Origin: Dyella acidiphila
Lineage (GTDB): Bacteria; Pseudomonadota; Gammaproteobacteria; Xanthomonadales; Rhodanobacteraceae
DNA length: 64,000 bases
Direction: 5' to 3'
Assembly: GCF_014863405.1 (NCBI RefSeq)
Contig: NZ_JACZZA010000001.1
Location: 868,001-932,000, forward strand
Below are positions 1-8,256 of the stretch, piece by piece. Position 1 is the stretch's first letter; each line of letters begins with the position of its first letter. The translations under genes were made by a program, and so were the position numbers. The notes under the pieces were generated by a model. That model saw only the letters and a program-made list of their open reading frames with translations, was not told the DNA's origin and searched no databases.

Positions 1-1212
1 GCACGCCTGATGCACGTGGGCAGTGTCAGCCAGACCAAGGTCGACAAGACCGCGCAGGACGCCAAGACCAAGCGCTTCCAGGGCGAACAGAGCGCGATGT
101 ATCGCAAGTGGCTAGGCCAGCTCGCGCGCGATCCGGCCTACAGCATCAATCTGAGCATCGACGGCATTGGCTTCGAACTGGATGCGCAGCGCGGCAAGGG
201 CTGGCAGCCGTTCAGTCAGCCGCTGCTGCCGCGCATGTTCTGCGTGGCCGCCGATGCGCATGGCTGCGGCCATTACCGCATCCTGCAGCCGTTCAATTCC
301 ATGCAGCGCAGCGGCATGGTGGAAGGCATGATCGCCGGCCTGCATCTTTCGCCGGTGGCGATGGAGCGTTTCCAGCCGACCTCGCTGGTCTTGCAGCGCC
401 AGATCACCGACACGCAGATCCGCCTGCTGGAGAGCTATCGCGACTTCTCGCGCGCGTTCAAGGTGTTCGAACTGGACGACTTGATCCACCAGATTCCGAT
501 CAAGAGCCATTTCCACGGGCTGATGCCCAAGGACGTGGTGAAGTCGCTGCGCCGTTCGCTCGCTACGGTGGACCGTTTCGTGGTCTCCACCGAAACGCTG
601 GCCGAGCAGTTCAAGGGCTTCCATGCCGATATCCGCGTGGTGCACAACCGCCTGCCGACCGACTGGTGGGGCGACCTGCCGGTCAGCCAGCGCCGCGTGG
701 GCCGCAAGCCGCGCGTGGGCTGGGGTGGCGGCTCCAGCCATCGCGGCGATCTGGAATTGATCGCCGACGTGGTGCGCGACCTGGCCGATGAAGTGGAATG
801 GGTGTTCTTCGGCATGTGCCCGGACAAACTGCGGCCGTACATTCACGAATTTCACAACGGCGTGCCGATCGAAGAGTATCCGCGCAAGCTGGCTTCGCTG
901 AACCTGGACCTGGCCCTGGCGCCGCTGGAAAACAACACCTTCAACGAGTGCAAGAGCAATCTGCGCCTGCTCGAATACGGTGCCTGCGGTTTTCCGGTGG
1001 TGTGCACCGACATCGTCTGCTACGACAACGCGCTGCCGGTGACACGGGTGAAGAACCGCTACAAAGAGTGGATCGCGGCGATCCGCATGCATCTGGACGA
1101 CCTGGACGCCACTGCAAAAACAGGCGATGCCCTGCGCGATGCCGTGCAGCGCGACTGGATGCTCACCGACGACAAACTGCTGCAGTGGCGCGACGCGTGG
1201 CTGCCCAACTGA
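1..1212 (+). CDS. GT-B fold glycosyltransferase, 3' part (gene starts before the window)
   Basis: The frame is open to the first base, so the true start lies upstream; the ATG at position 10 is only the first internal Met. The visible 403 residues contain a DELDDLIHQ-like acidic segment typical of group-1-like transferases, a Gly-rich GWGGGSSHRGD turn, and a C-terminal donor-site segment with NECKSNLRLLEYGACGFPVV. That segment resembles the EX7E nucleotide-sugar region of GT4-type GT-B enzymes. No signal peptide or membrane segment is visible. Because it sits about 10 kb from a flagellar cluster it could belong to a flagellin or surface-glycan glycosylation block, but that is inference; donor and acceptor are unknown. 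A hairpin follows the stop codon. Confidence 0.75.
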   Translation, partial: ARLMHVGSVSQTKVDKTAQDAKTKRFQGEQSAMYRKWLGQLARDPAYSINLSIDGIGFELDAQRGKGWQPFSQPLLPRMFCVAADAHGCGHYRILQPFNSMQRSGMVEGMIAGLHLSPVAMERFQPTSLVLQRQITDTQIRLLESYRDFSRAFKVFELDDLIHQIPIKSHFHGLMPKDVVKSLRRSLATVDRFVVSTETLAEQFKGFHADIRVVHNRLPTDWWGDLPVSQRRVGRKPRVGWGGGSSHRGDLELIADVVRDLADEVEWVFFGMCPDKLRPYIHEFHNGVPIEEYPRKLASLNLDLALAPLENNTFNECKSNLRLLEYGACGFPVVCTDIVCYDNALPVTRVKNRYKEWIAAIRMHLDDLDATAKTGDALRDAVQRDWMLTDDKLLQWRDAWLPN

Positions 1213-1277
1213 GCCGTTGAGCGGGCGTTGCGGCAGCCCGAAATCCAAGCACGAAACCACGTCAATGAAATGTGAAG

Positions 1278-1300
1278 GCGAGCCGCTATTGGCGGCTCGC
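1278..1300 (+). terminator. Hairpin after the glycosyltransferase gene
   Basis: Perfect 9-bp inverted repeat (GCGAGCCGC / GCGGCTCGC) with a 5-nt loop, followed by TGAACATTTT. It lies 65 bases after the stop codon. The U-tract is imperfect, so this is a probable rather than certain intrinsic terminator. Confidence 0.5.
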
Positions 1301-1306
1301 TGAACA

Positions 1307-1324
1307 TTTTCACATCCGTGAAAA
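1307..1324. promoter_or_regulatory. Palindrome upstream of the small secreted protein gene
   Basis: TTTTCAC-ATCC-GTGAAAA is a perfect 7-bp inverted repeat with a 4-nt centre, about 80 bases before the next gene start. It could be an operator; no regulator is identified. Confidence 0.3.
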
Positions 1325-1401
1325 ATGCTGCTCTTTTAACCACATTTCCCCTGTTACATTTCTGCTTCCGGTAGGCCGCTACCATTCATTAGGGGAAACC
1401 C

Positions 1402-1866
1402 ATGCGCACGCACGCACGCTTCATCCGCAAAACTGCTCTGGCCAGCCTGGTCGCTCTGTGCGCGGCTTCCACCGCCTTCGCCCAGACCGCCGCGCCCGCC
1501 ACCGGCCTGGGCCAGGCCTGGCCGGACGCCGCCGATCTCAGCGCCAGCCCGAACTGGCACGTGTACGTATTCGTGCTCAACGGCGTGAAGTACATCCAGG
1601 TCAATGACTTGAATGGCACCGTGCACGCGGCAGTGGGCACCGTCAATGGCACTGCATTTGCGCTGCCGGTCGGCGTCGATTCGAGCAACGTCGCCACCAA
1701 TTCGTCCTCGTCTTCCACCAGCACGACCACGCAGACGGTCTACAACGACGGCACCACCGCCGTGACCGCCACGCCGCAAAGCGATGGAACCACTCAGTTC
1801 AGCGCCAGCAATGTGCAGGCGGATCTGTGCGAGGGCAAGAACTGCAGCGGCACCGGTGGCTCGTGA
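1402..1866 (+). CDS. Small secreted protein of unknown function
   Basis: 154 residues. The first ~27 residues form a Sec signal peptide (basic MRTHARFIRK, then a hydrophobic stretch ending AFAQ). The mature part has a short conserved-looking domain (NWHVYVFVLNGVKYIQVND...) followed by a Ser/Thr-rich low-complexity stretch (NSSSSSTSTTTQTV) and a short C-terminal Cys-containing tail (DLCEGKNCSG) with two cysteines that could form a disulfide. The start is supported by AGGGGAAACCC just upstream. I do not recognise the family; it is probably periplasmic or secreted. It stands alone, convergent with the next gene. Confidence 0.7.
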   Translation: MRTHARFIRKTALASLVALCAASTAFAQTAAPATGLGQAWPDAADLSASPNWHVYVFVLNGVKYIQVNDLNGTVHAAVGTVNGTAFALPVGVDSSNVATNSSSSSTSTTTQTVYNDGTTAVTATPQSDGTTQFSASNVQADLCEGKNCSGTGGS

Positions 1867-1892
1867 TAGCCGTCGCGTCACGCGACGGCTAT
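1866..1892. terminator. Bidirectional hairpin between convergent genes
   Basis: Perfect 12-bp stem (ATAGCCGTCGCG / CGCGACGGCTAT) with a 3-nt loop. It fills the gap between the stop codons of two converging genes (1866 and 1906). There is no clear U-tract on either side. Confidence 0.55.
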
Positions 1893-1905
1893 AGGCAAGA
1901 AATAC

Positions 1906-3570
1906 TTACTTCACCCACAGGCGCAGAGGTGCTGCAGAGTGCGACGCAGCCCTTTGCGCCTCTTGCTCTTGCGAGGCGTCGTGCAACAGGGCCGTGATGC
2001 GCAGGCGGTCCTTGAACGAGCGCAGATGCAGGGCACCGTCGAAAATCCCGACGTTGTCGCGCATTTCGGAGATATCCAGTCCGCTGGCGCCGAGCTTCGT
2101 GCCAAGGCGCTTGCGCTCTTCGGCAAAGTAGACGGCGTTGGCCACGCCGGTATCTTCCAGCACGCCTTCCACGCGAATCACCACCCAGCGCCGGCCCTGG
2201 GTTTCGCCGCCGCGCAGAACCAGCCGCACCCGGCTGCAGGCCAGGCGGGAGGTTACGTAGGTGATGGCCTCGCACGCCGCGCGGTAAGTAACCGTCAGCA
2301 CCGGTGAAGCCAGGCGGGTGAAACCGCGGCCGGTGATTTCGCAGCGGTAGGCGATGCCCGCCTCATCCAGCGCACGCGCCACTGTGTCATTGAGCGCCGC
2401 CGGCAAGCCGCGTTCGCGCCAGGTCAGCGGATGCATGCTTTCGGCCAGCTGGTAGATCTGCGTCTGCGCTGCCATCGCCTGCTTGTAGAAGGCGTGGCTT
2501 TCGATGTTCGGCACGATGCGGCGCATCTGTTCGAGCAGGCGGCTGTTGGTCACATGCAGCGTGCCGGCCAGGTATTCCAGCGCCTGCGAAGTCTGCCGCA
2601 TGCGCTGCTCGCCCATCTGCATGGTCTGCCGCGCCAGGCGCTGCACATTCATGGCGCTGCGGCGCTCCTTCTCTTCCTGCAGCAGCTGGGCGCTGATGCG
2701 CGCGCCGAGCACGAACAGGCAGGTGACGCCGATCACCACGAACACCATGCTCTCGTAAGCCCTGGTCTGCAGCTTGTCGGACACATCCAGCGGCAGGCAG
2801 ATGCACAGGATCGCGATGGTTCCGCTTACCGCGGCGGCACGCCAGCCGTGCTTGAGCGTCAGCCATGCCATGGGCAGGAACATGGCCAGCGAAGCGATTT
2901 GATCGAAGGGATCCTTCACCACCGTGCGCAGGCACGCCAGGATCGCAATGGAGGGCAGCAGCAAGGCAATGGTGTCCATGAACAGCTTGCTGGACAGCGT
3001 CTGCCGCAGCTGTTCCCGGAAATGCCCCGGGCGATAGTCGAGCTTGGCCATCACCAGCCACGGCACTACCGACAGGATCACTACATACGGCCCGAGCAGG
3101 AACTGGATCGATGCCAGCGGCACGCTATCGGCATCGGCGGCCAGGAACGGGCGGCACATCGCATAGGCCAGCGTGCTGTACAGCATGCCGCCCACCGAGC
3201 ACAGCACGATGCACACGATCAGCGCCTTGATGTCCACCAGCCGCTTGGCCGGGAAGGGCGGCATTTTTTCGCGGCACCACCAGACGATCGGCATGATCGG
3301 AACCAGCGCCGGGATGGAGCGCACCATCACCCAGTTGCGGCCGAGCGAATCCAGGCAGGGGAGCACTTCGTACAGATTCGGCAACGCTTCGCCGACCAGC
3401 AGCGCGGGCCAGAAGCGGTACGGAAACAACAGCAGGCAGGCGAAACGGATGCCGGCGTGAATCGGCCAGTTCAAGGTAGTGATCGGATGCACCGCAAGGT
3501 AAAGCAGCGCATAGCCGACGGCGACACCAACGTGTGCCGGCCAGCCGCTTCGTAACGATACCTTTGCCAT
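1906..3570 (-). CDS. MASE1-type membrane sensor with degenerate histidine-kinase module (copy 1)
   Basis: 554 residues from the ATG at 3570, chosen because AAGGGG lies 7 bases upstream and the start aligns with the paralogue at 3895-5553; a longer frame to 3621 is less likely. Residues ~12-295 hold about eight hydrophobic segments in a MASE1-like arrangement. Residues ~300-350 look like a coiled coil, and the rest resembles a NarX/UhpB-type dimerisation plus ATPase module (AESMHPLTWRERGL at 376-389). His339 in LAGTLHV might correspond to the phospho-acceptor. The N-box Asn expected after EA is missing (CEAITYV, 433-439) and no clear G-boxes are seen, so ATP binding is doubtful. It may be a pseudokinase or scaffold. 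No response regulator lies next to it. The signal is unknown. Confidence 0.6.
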   Translation of the reverse strand: MAKVSLRSGWPAHVGVAVGYALLYLAVHPITTLNWPIHAGIRFACLLLFPYRFWPALLVGEALPNLYEVLPCLDSLGRNWVMVRSIPALVPIMPIVWWCREKMPPFPAKRLVDIKALIVCIVLCSVGGMLYSTLAYAMCRPFLAADADSVPLASIQFLLGPYVVILSVVPWLVMAKLDYRPGHFREQLRQTLSSKLFMDTIALLLPSIAILACLRTVVKDPFDQIASLAMFLPMAWLTLKHGWRAAAVSGTIAILCICLPLDVSDKLQTRAYESMVFVVIGVTCLFVLGARISAQLLQEEKERRSAMNVQRLARQTMQMGEQRMRQTSQALEYLAGTLHVTNSRLLEQMRRIVPNIESHAFYKQAMAAQTQIYQLAESMHPLTWRERGLPAALNDTVARALDEAGIAYRCEITGRGFTRLASPVLTVTYRAACEAITYVTSRLACSRVRLVLRGGETQGRRWVVIRVEGVLEDTGVANAVYFAEERKRLGTKLGASGLDISEMRDNVGIFDGALHLRSFKDRLRITALLHDASQEQEAQRAASHSAAPLRLWVK

Positions 3571-3894
3571 GCTTCGCCCCTTAGTCGAACAACCTGTATG
3601 TGCCTGCCGCCTAGGCACCAAATCTCTGCCTAATTAACCAATTATCAAACAATTTCGGGCGTGAAATCGGCGTGAGCCCAGGTGTCTTCCCCCGAATCCT
3701 GGCCAGCGCTGTCATCCTATGCCCATCAACGATTTAGCCGCGTCAAAATTCCGCTGCCGGCCGCCGGTTTGCGCCAAACCGTGAAGTAGGTGGCGTTTGT
3801 GAAGACGGCCGCCGCCCCGACACCCCGCCGGCGGCGGTAAAACCGTCCATTTCACGACCCTCCGTCTGCACATCTCGGCGACCGCGCGGCATGG
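3571..3894. other. 324-base gap between the two MASE1 paralogues
   Basis: No convincing gene. The part next to copy 1 is relatively AT-rich (around 3625-3655) and is the likely place for its promoter. I see no clear sigma54 or sigma28 motif, and the centre holds only GC-rich inverted sequence (CCGCCGGCGGCGG). Confidence 0.4.
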
Positions 3895-5553
3895 CTATTT
3901 CACCCACAGGCGCATGGGCGCGGCGGCGGCCGCCTCCTTCAGCACCTCGGGCACGGCATCGTGCAGCAGCGCGGTCATCCTGAGCCGGTCCCTGGACACC
4001 TGGGTATGCAGGACACCGTCGAAAATACCTACGTGATCGCGCAGTTCCTGCACATTGAGCGCGCTGGCACCCAGCTTGGCCGGCAGCCGCTGCCGGTCCT
4101 CCGCAAAATGCGCAGGATTGGCCGACGACGACGGATCCAACACGCCCTCGACGCGCAGCACCAGCCAGCGGCGGCCATGGGTCTCGCCGCCGCGAAGCGT
4201 CAGCCTGATCCTGCTGCAGGCCAGCCGCGAGCTGATGTACACCACCGCTTCGCAGGCAATGCGGTACGTCGCAGACAACACACTCGGCGCCATCCGGGTG
4301 AAACCGCGTCCGGTGATGTCGCAGCGATAGGCAATGCCGGCCTCGTCCAACGCGCGCGCAATGGTTTCGTTCAATGCTGCCGGCAGGCCGCGCTCGCGCC
4401 AGGCGATCGGATGCATGCTTTCGGCCAAGCGATAAACTTGGCTGTGCGTCGCCATGGCCTGCTTGTAAAACGCATGGCTTTCGATGTTCGGCACGATCCG
4501 CCGCATCTGCTCGAGCAGGTGCGCATTGTTGACGTGCAGATTGCCGGCCAGGTATTCCAGCGCCATCGAGGTCTGGCGCATGCGCTGCTCGCCCAGCTGC
4601 AGACTCTGCTTGGCAAACCGCTGCGCATTGGCCGCGCTTTCCTGTTCGGCCGCCTCGCGCATCAGTTGCGTGCTGATGCGCGCGCCCAGGGCGAACAGTC
4701 CGGCGACGGCCAGCACCAGAAACACCATGGCGGGAGTGGGCAACATCCGCTCATCGATAAAGTCTTCCAGCGATACCGGCAAGGTCATGGCGGCAATCGC
4801 CACCGGACTGCCTACCGCTGCAGCGCGCCAGCCATGCCTGAGTGTCAGCCACACCAGCGGGATGAACATGGCCATCGGGGCCAGCAGCCGGGTCTGCCCT
4901 TCGTTGTGCACCACGATCCATTCGATAACGGCCGCGCACGGCAGGAAAAAAACGGCCAGATCGAACGTGAGCCGGTTCGACAGCATCGCCGCAAGCTGCT
5001 CGCGCCAACGACCCCGCCGGTAATACAGGCTGGCCAGCAACACCCAGGGCGCCACCGAAAAAATGGCCAGGCAAGGCCCCAGGAAAAACACTGTCACCCA
5101 GTCCACGCCAAAAGCGGGATGGCCGCTCTGTGGCGTTGACACAAAGCCGGCCAGCGAGCTGTAGACCATGCCGCCGATGGAAGCCAACAGGATGCAGACC
5201 AGCAAGGCCTTGATGTCGATGTACTGGCTGGACGGCAGCGGCGGCATTCTCTCGCGACACCACCAGACGATCGGCATGATCGGCAGGATGGGCGGCACGG
5301 AGCGCGCGATCACCCAGTTGCGCCCCAGCGAATCCAGGCACGGGTAAACCTCATAGAAATTCGCCACGCCTTCGCCCAGCAACAGCGCGGGCCAGAAGCG
5401 ATACGGAAACAGCAGCAGGCACGCGAAGCGGACGCCTGCATGAATCGGCCAGTGCGACGTAGAGAACGGATGAATCAGAACATAGAACAGTGCATATCCG
5501 ACCGCGATGCCGATATGAACCGGCCATTCGCGCTGCAACGATACGTTTGCCAT
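3895..5553 (-). CDS. MASE1-type membrane sensor with degenerate histidine-kinase module (copy 2)
   Basis: 552 residues; start ATG at 5553 preceded by AAGGTG. It is a clear paralogue of the 1906-3570 product along its whole length: same N-terminus (MANVSLQREWP versus MAKVSLRSGWP), same multi-spanning sensor region, same coiled coil (GEQRMRQTS, EQMRRIVPNIESHAFYKQAM), same AESMHP-WRERGLPAALN segment and same C-terminal APMRLWVK. It also lacks the N-box Asn (CEAVVYI). The two genes are in tandem, so they probably arose by duplication, and they have diverged most in the transmembrane part. That would fit different inputs to a shared output, but this is inference. The function is unknown. Confidence 0.6.
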   Translation of the reverse strand: MANVSLQREWPVHIGIAVGYALFYVLIHPFSTSHWPIHAGVRFACLLLFPYRFWPALLLGEGVANFYEVYPCLDSLGRNWVIARSVPPILPIMPIVWWCRERMPPLPSSQYIDIKALLVCILLASIGGMVYSSLAGFVSTPQSGHPAFGVDWVTVFFLGPCLAIFSVAPWVLLASLYYRRGRWREQLAAMLSNRLTFDLAVFFLPCAAVIEWIVVHNEGQTRLLAPMAMFIPLVWLTLRHGWRAAAVGSPVAIAAMTLPVSLEDFIDERMLPTPAMVFLVLAVAGLFALGARISTQLMREAAEQESAANAQRFAKQSLQLGEQRMRQTSMALEYLAGNLHVNNAHLLEQMRRIVPNIESHAFYKQAMATHSQVYRLAESMHPIAWRERGLPAALNETIARALDEAGIAYRCDITGRGFTRMAPSVLSATYRIACEAVVYISSRLACSRIRLTLRGGETHGRRWLVLRVEGVLDPSSSANPAHFAEDRQRLPAKLGASALNVQELRDHVGIFDGVLHTQVSRDRLRMTALLHDAVPEVLKEAAAAAPMRLWVK

Positions 5554-5641
5554 GCCCCCACCTTATTGAATTGCTTTTTTAGCACTGCCCGGCCGCTGCC
5601 AAGTACATCGGCAGCTGCGGCCAGGAGTGAAATCGCCCTGC

Positions 5642-5666
5642 AGCCCGAGGCTGCTCGGGCTTTTTT
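5642..5666 (+). terminator. Intrinsic terminator with no plus-strand gene before it
   Basis: AGCCCGAG / CTCGGGCT 8-bp stem, 4-nt loop, then a run of T on the plus strand. Both neighbouring genes run on the minus strand. A second strong hairpin lies just upstream (GGCCGC...GCGGCC, 5591-5622). Together they look like the 3' end of a small RNA transcribed on the plus strand. Confidence 0.55.
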
Positions 5667-5695
5667 CCTGAGCCATCTCGCGCAATCGGCCTCGC

Positions 5696-5772
5696 CGTCA
5701 TCCCAGCGAAAGCCGGGATCCAGTGCCTTCGGTGCAGAAAGACGCTGGATCCCGGCTTTCGCTGGGATGACG
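5696..5772. repeat. REP-like palindromic element
   Basis: About 77 bases. The arms start CGTCATCCCAGCGAAAGC and end in the reverse complement, with a short variable centre. The same family recurs at 25131, 30382, 39.7-40.3 kb, 58409 and 62461, with partial copies at 14716 and 26796. Confidence 0.85.
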
Positions 5773-5894
5773 AGCAAAAAGCATCGCGAACCCTCAACGC
5801 ATTTCAGTGTAAGCCCGGTGCCTTGAAAAAGCCCTGCCGCCCGTGCGGACACGACCAGGATCGCAAATTCTTGACGACCGCCCGGCGTCACCCA

Positions 5895-6227
5895 TCAACT
5901 GAACTTCAACAGCACCACGCCGCCCAGGATCAGCGCCAGGCCCAGCCAGCCCGACGGCCGCAGGCGCTCGCCGAACAAGGTGATGCCCAGGATGGCGGTG
6001 GCAATCAAGCCCACCCCGCCCCAGATCCCGTACGCCACCGACAGCTGGATACCCTCGATCGCATAGCTCAGCGCGGTGAAGGCGGCCAGCGCGCAGACAA
6101 TGGCGGTCATTGCCGGCAGCTTGCGGGTAAAGCCGGCGGAAAACTTCATCAACACGTTCGCGGCGATTTCCAGCACGATCGCCAGCGCCAGATACAGCAG
6201 GTGGATGGGCGCGAACTCAGGCAGCAT
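5895..6227 (-). CDS. mdtI: SMR-family transporter subunit, MdtI-like
   Basis: 110 residues with four hydrophobic helices, the standard size for small multidrug resistance proteins. The conserved membrane Glu lies in ALAIVLEIAANVLMKFS, which closely matches the E. coli MdtI signature (LALAIVLEI.ANV..KFS), as does LSVAYGIWGGVG in helix 3. In E. coli MdtI pairs with MdtJ to export spermidine. The start overlaps the end of mdtJ by 11 bases, indicating translational coupling. Assignment as a spermidine exporter rests on family resemblance; other cationic substrates are possible. Confidence 0.85.
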   Translation of the reverse strand: MLPEFAPIHLLYLALAIVLEIAANVLMKFSAGFTRKLPAMTAIVCALAAFTALSYAIEGIQLSVAYGIWGGVGLIATAILGITLFGERLRPSGWLGLALILGGVVLLKFS

Positions 6228-6567
6228 CAGCGTGCTCCGGCTTTTCCTCAGTGCCGTGTTCCAGCAGCACGATGCCGACGATGATCACCGCGATCGCCGC
6301 CATCTTCAGCACGCCCAGCGTCTCGGCAAACAGCCACGCGCTGCACAGGCTGATCAGCACCAGGCCCAGGCTTTCCCAGGCACCGTAGGCCACCGCCAGC
6401 GGAATGCGCGCTACCGCCAATGCCAAAGTGGTGTAGGAGAGCACCAGCATCACGTACATCACGCCCAGGCCGAGCACGTGCGCATCGTGGCTGGTGCCGT
6501 ATTTCATCGCCAGCGTGCCGATCACTTCGGTGAGAATCGCACAAGCCATAAACAGCCAGTGACGCAT
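6217..6567 (-). CDS. mdtJ: SMR-family transporter subunit, MdtJ-like
   Basis: 116 residues with four transmembrane helices. The membrane Glu is in ILTEVIGTLAMKYG, and the helix-3 segment LAVAYGAWESLG parallels MdtJ (LGVAYALWEGIG). It has the usual polar, charged C-terminal tail (EHGTEEKPEHADAA). It is the first gene of a two-gene operon with mdtI, the same order as in E. coli, and the two probably form a heterodimer. A good Shine-Dalgarno (AAGGAG) lies 8 bases before the ATG at 6567. Confidence 0.85.
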   Translation of the reverse strand: MRHWLFMACAILTEVIGTLAMKYGTSHDAHVLGLGVMYVMLVLSYTTLALAVARIPLAVAYGAWESLGLVLISLCSAWLFAETLGVLKMAAIAVIIVGIVLLEHGTEEKPEHADAA

Positions 6568-6708
6568 GGATCGACTCCTTCGGTACGGCGCTGCCGCTGC
6601 CTTCGATCATATCGATTTGCGATCACAGAAATACGCCCGGTACCGGTGTTGCGCCATTCGCCGACGACCTAGGCTGCATGCGCGTCTCCCCGCCCCAAGG
6701 AGTTACCC

Positions 6709-7248
6709 ATGCGTCTTCTTTGCAGTGTTTTCGCGGCTGCCGTACTCGCCCTTGCCGCCAGTGCAGGCAACGCCCAGCCGCAACAAGGCACCGGTACGGC
6801 GGCAGCAGACATGCTGCGCGTGCCGGACTGGCTGGTCGGCACCTGGACCCTGGTCCGCTGCGACAACGTCTATCCCGATGGCCATCGCGTCGAATTGTAT
6901 GGCCCGCATCCGCAGGGCCTGTGGATGATCGATGCGCATGGCCATTACATGATGCAGATGGTGCGCGCCGGCCGTGCGCCGTTCGCGGCCGGCGACAAAT
7001 CCAAGGGTACGCCCGAGGAATATCGCGCCGCCTCGCTCGACAGCAATGCGCACTTCGGCAGCGTGGCCGTGATGGACAAGCAGATGCGCACGCATATCGA
7101 GCAGGCGTCGTTCCCCAACTGGAACGGTCATGGCGGCAGCACCGGCTATACGCTGGACGGCAACCAGCTCACCTATATCGTGGCCAAGCCCAGCAGCGGT
7201 GCGGCGGAAGGCGCACACGGCGAAGTGGTGTGGCAGAAGCTCGATTGA
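6709..7248 (+). CDS. Exported lipocalin-like domain protein
   Basis: 179 residues with a signal peptide (MRLLCSVFAAAVLALAASAG, cleavage near NAQ). The mature protein starts with the typical opening of lipocalin-like proteins (LVGTWTLVRCDNVYPDG, then WMIDAHGHYMMQM) and ends in a short beta-rich segment (GYTLDGNQLTYIV). This matches the Lipocalin_5-type family of single-barrel periplasmic proteins. Ligand and role are not known. The start is supported by AAGGAG 6 bases upstream. It is monocistronic and convergent with the next gene (18-base gap). Confidence 0.7.
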   Translation: MRLLCSVFAAAVLALAASAGNAQPQQGTGTAAADMLRVPDWLVGTWTLVRCDNVYPDGHRVELYGPHPQGLWMIDAHGHYMMQMVRAGRAPFAAGDKSKGTPEEYRAASLDSNAHFGSVAVMDKQMRTHIEQASFPNWNGHGGSTGYTLDGNQLTYIVAKPSSGAAEGAHGEVVWQKLD

Positions 7249-7266
7249 ACGCGCCGGCGGCGCCGG

Positions 7267-8100
7267 TCAGCGCGGCGCCGCTTGCGAACGGATCAGCGCG
7301 ACAATCCGCTCGGCATCTTCCGCGGCCGGGTTGTACACCACCATGCTGAGATCGGGCCGGCCATCGACCGCAAACGACGAAAACTCCAGCGCGATACGCC
7401 CGAGCACGGCATGGTGCAGGTATTTCCGGCCCTGCCCGTAGTTACGCACATCGTTGTCGCGCCACATCGCCGCAAACTCCGGACTGCTGCGCGACAACTC
7501 TTCCACCAGCGACTGCGCCCGCTCTGACGTGCCCAGGCGCGCGGTGTTGCCGCGGAATGCCGCCACCACGAAGCGGGCGACGCTTTCCCAGTCGACCTGC
7601 GCCTCGCGGACTGGCCGATGGGTGAACATCATGCGCAGCACATTGCGCTGCTCCGGGCGCAGCGCGGCATAGTCGGTAAGCACCACCGTAGCGGCGTGAT
7701 TCCAGGCCAGAATGTCCCAGGTGGCATTGGTCACGATGGCGGCGCTGAACACCATGGCATCCAGCACGCGCTGCAGCTGCGGCGGCACGCTCTCCGTCAC
7801 CTCGTAGCGCAGTGCCGGCAAACGGTGCTGCGCCAGCAGGAACAGGTGCTCGCGTTCCACTGCGGTAAGCGCCAGCGCCTGCGCAATGCGTTCCAGCGCT
7901 TCGGTGGAAGGCGCACCGCCGCGGCCCTGCTCCAGCCAGGTGTACCAGGTGGCGCTGACATTGGCGCGTTGCGCCACTTCTTCGCGGCGCAGGCCCGGCG
8001 TGCGGCGGCGCGCGGAAGAAAAGCCGAACGTGGCCGGATCCAGGCGCGCGCGGCGATCCTTCAGGAACGCGCCGAGCAGATTTTCTTCAGTGATGGCCAT
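7267..8100 (-). CDS. XRE-family regulator with MmyB-like ligand domain
   Basis: 277 residues. The N-terminal ~75 residues are a helix-turn-helix (LRREEVAQRANVSATWYTWLEQGRGG, preceded by the family hallmark RRRTPGLRREEVA). The C-terminal ~170 residues match the MmyB-type ligand-binding domain (LDAMVFSAAIVTNATWDILAWNHAA, then a C-terminal MVVYNPAAEDA). Regulators of this family usually control a divergently transcribed oxidoreductase gene, and here an SDR gene starts 157 bases away on the other strand. A local, probably repressing, role on that neighbour is a reasonable inference. Confidence 0.8.
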   Translation of the reverse strand: MAITEENLLGAFLKDRRARLDPATFGFSSARRRTPGLRREEVAQRANVSATWYTWLEQGRGGAPSTEALERIAQALALTAVEREHLFLLAQHRLPALRYEVTESVPPQLQRVLDAMVFSAAIVTNATWDILAWNHAATVVLTDYAALRPEQRNVLRMMFTHRPVREAQVDWESVARFVVAAFRGNTARLGTSERAQSLVEELSRSSPEFAAMWRDNDVRNYGQGRKYLHHAVLGRIALEFSSFAVDGRPDLSMVVYNPAAEDAERIVALIRSQAAPR

Positions 8101-8256
8101 GATGAATTGCCTAAACCGTTACTGCCGAGCCCGTTACTGCAAAGCCCCCGTAACTGCCAAGCCTGTTAGTGGCGATACCGGTATAACGTCCCGGCTAGTT
8201 GGCCGGCGGCCCTCGCCCGATCATCGCCCGCAGTTGATCCACCGAGGGACTTTAAC

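Noticed and set aside
112-1260. A 382-codon open frame antisense to the glycosyltransferase
   Set aside because: Gln/His/Ala-rich shadow; the plus strand encodes a recognisable GT-B enzyme.
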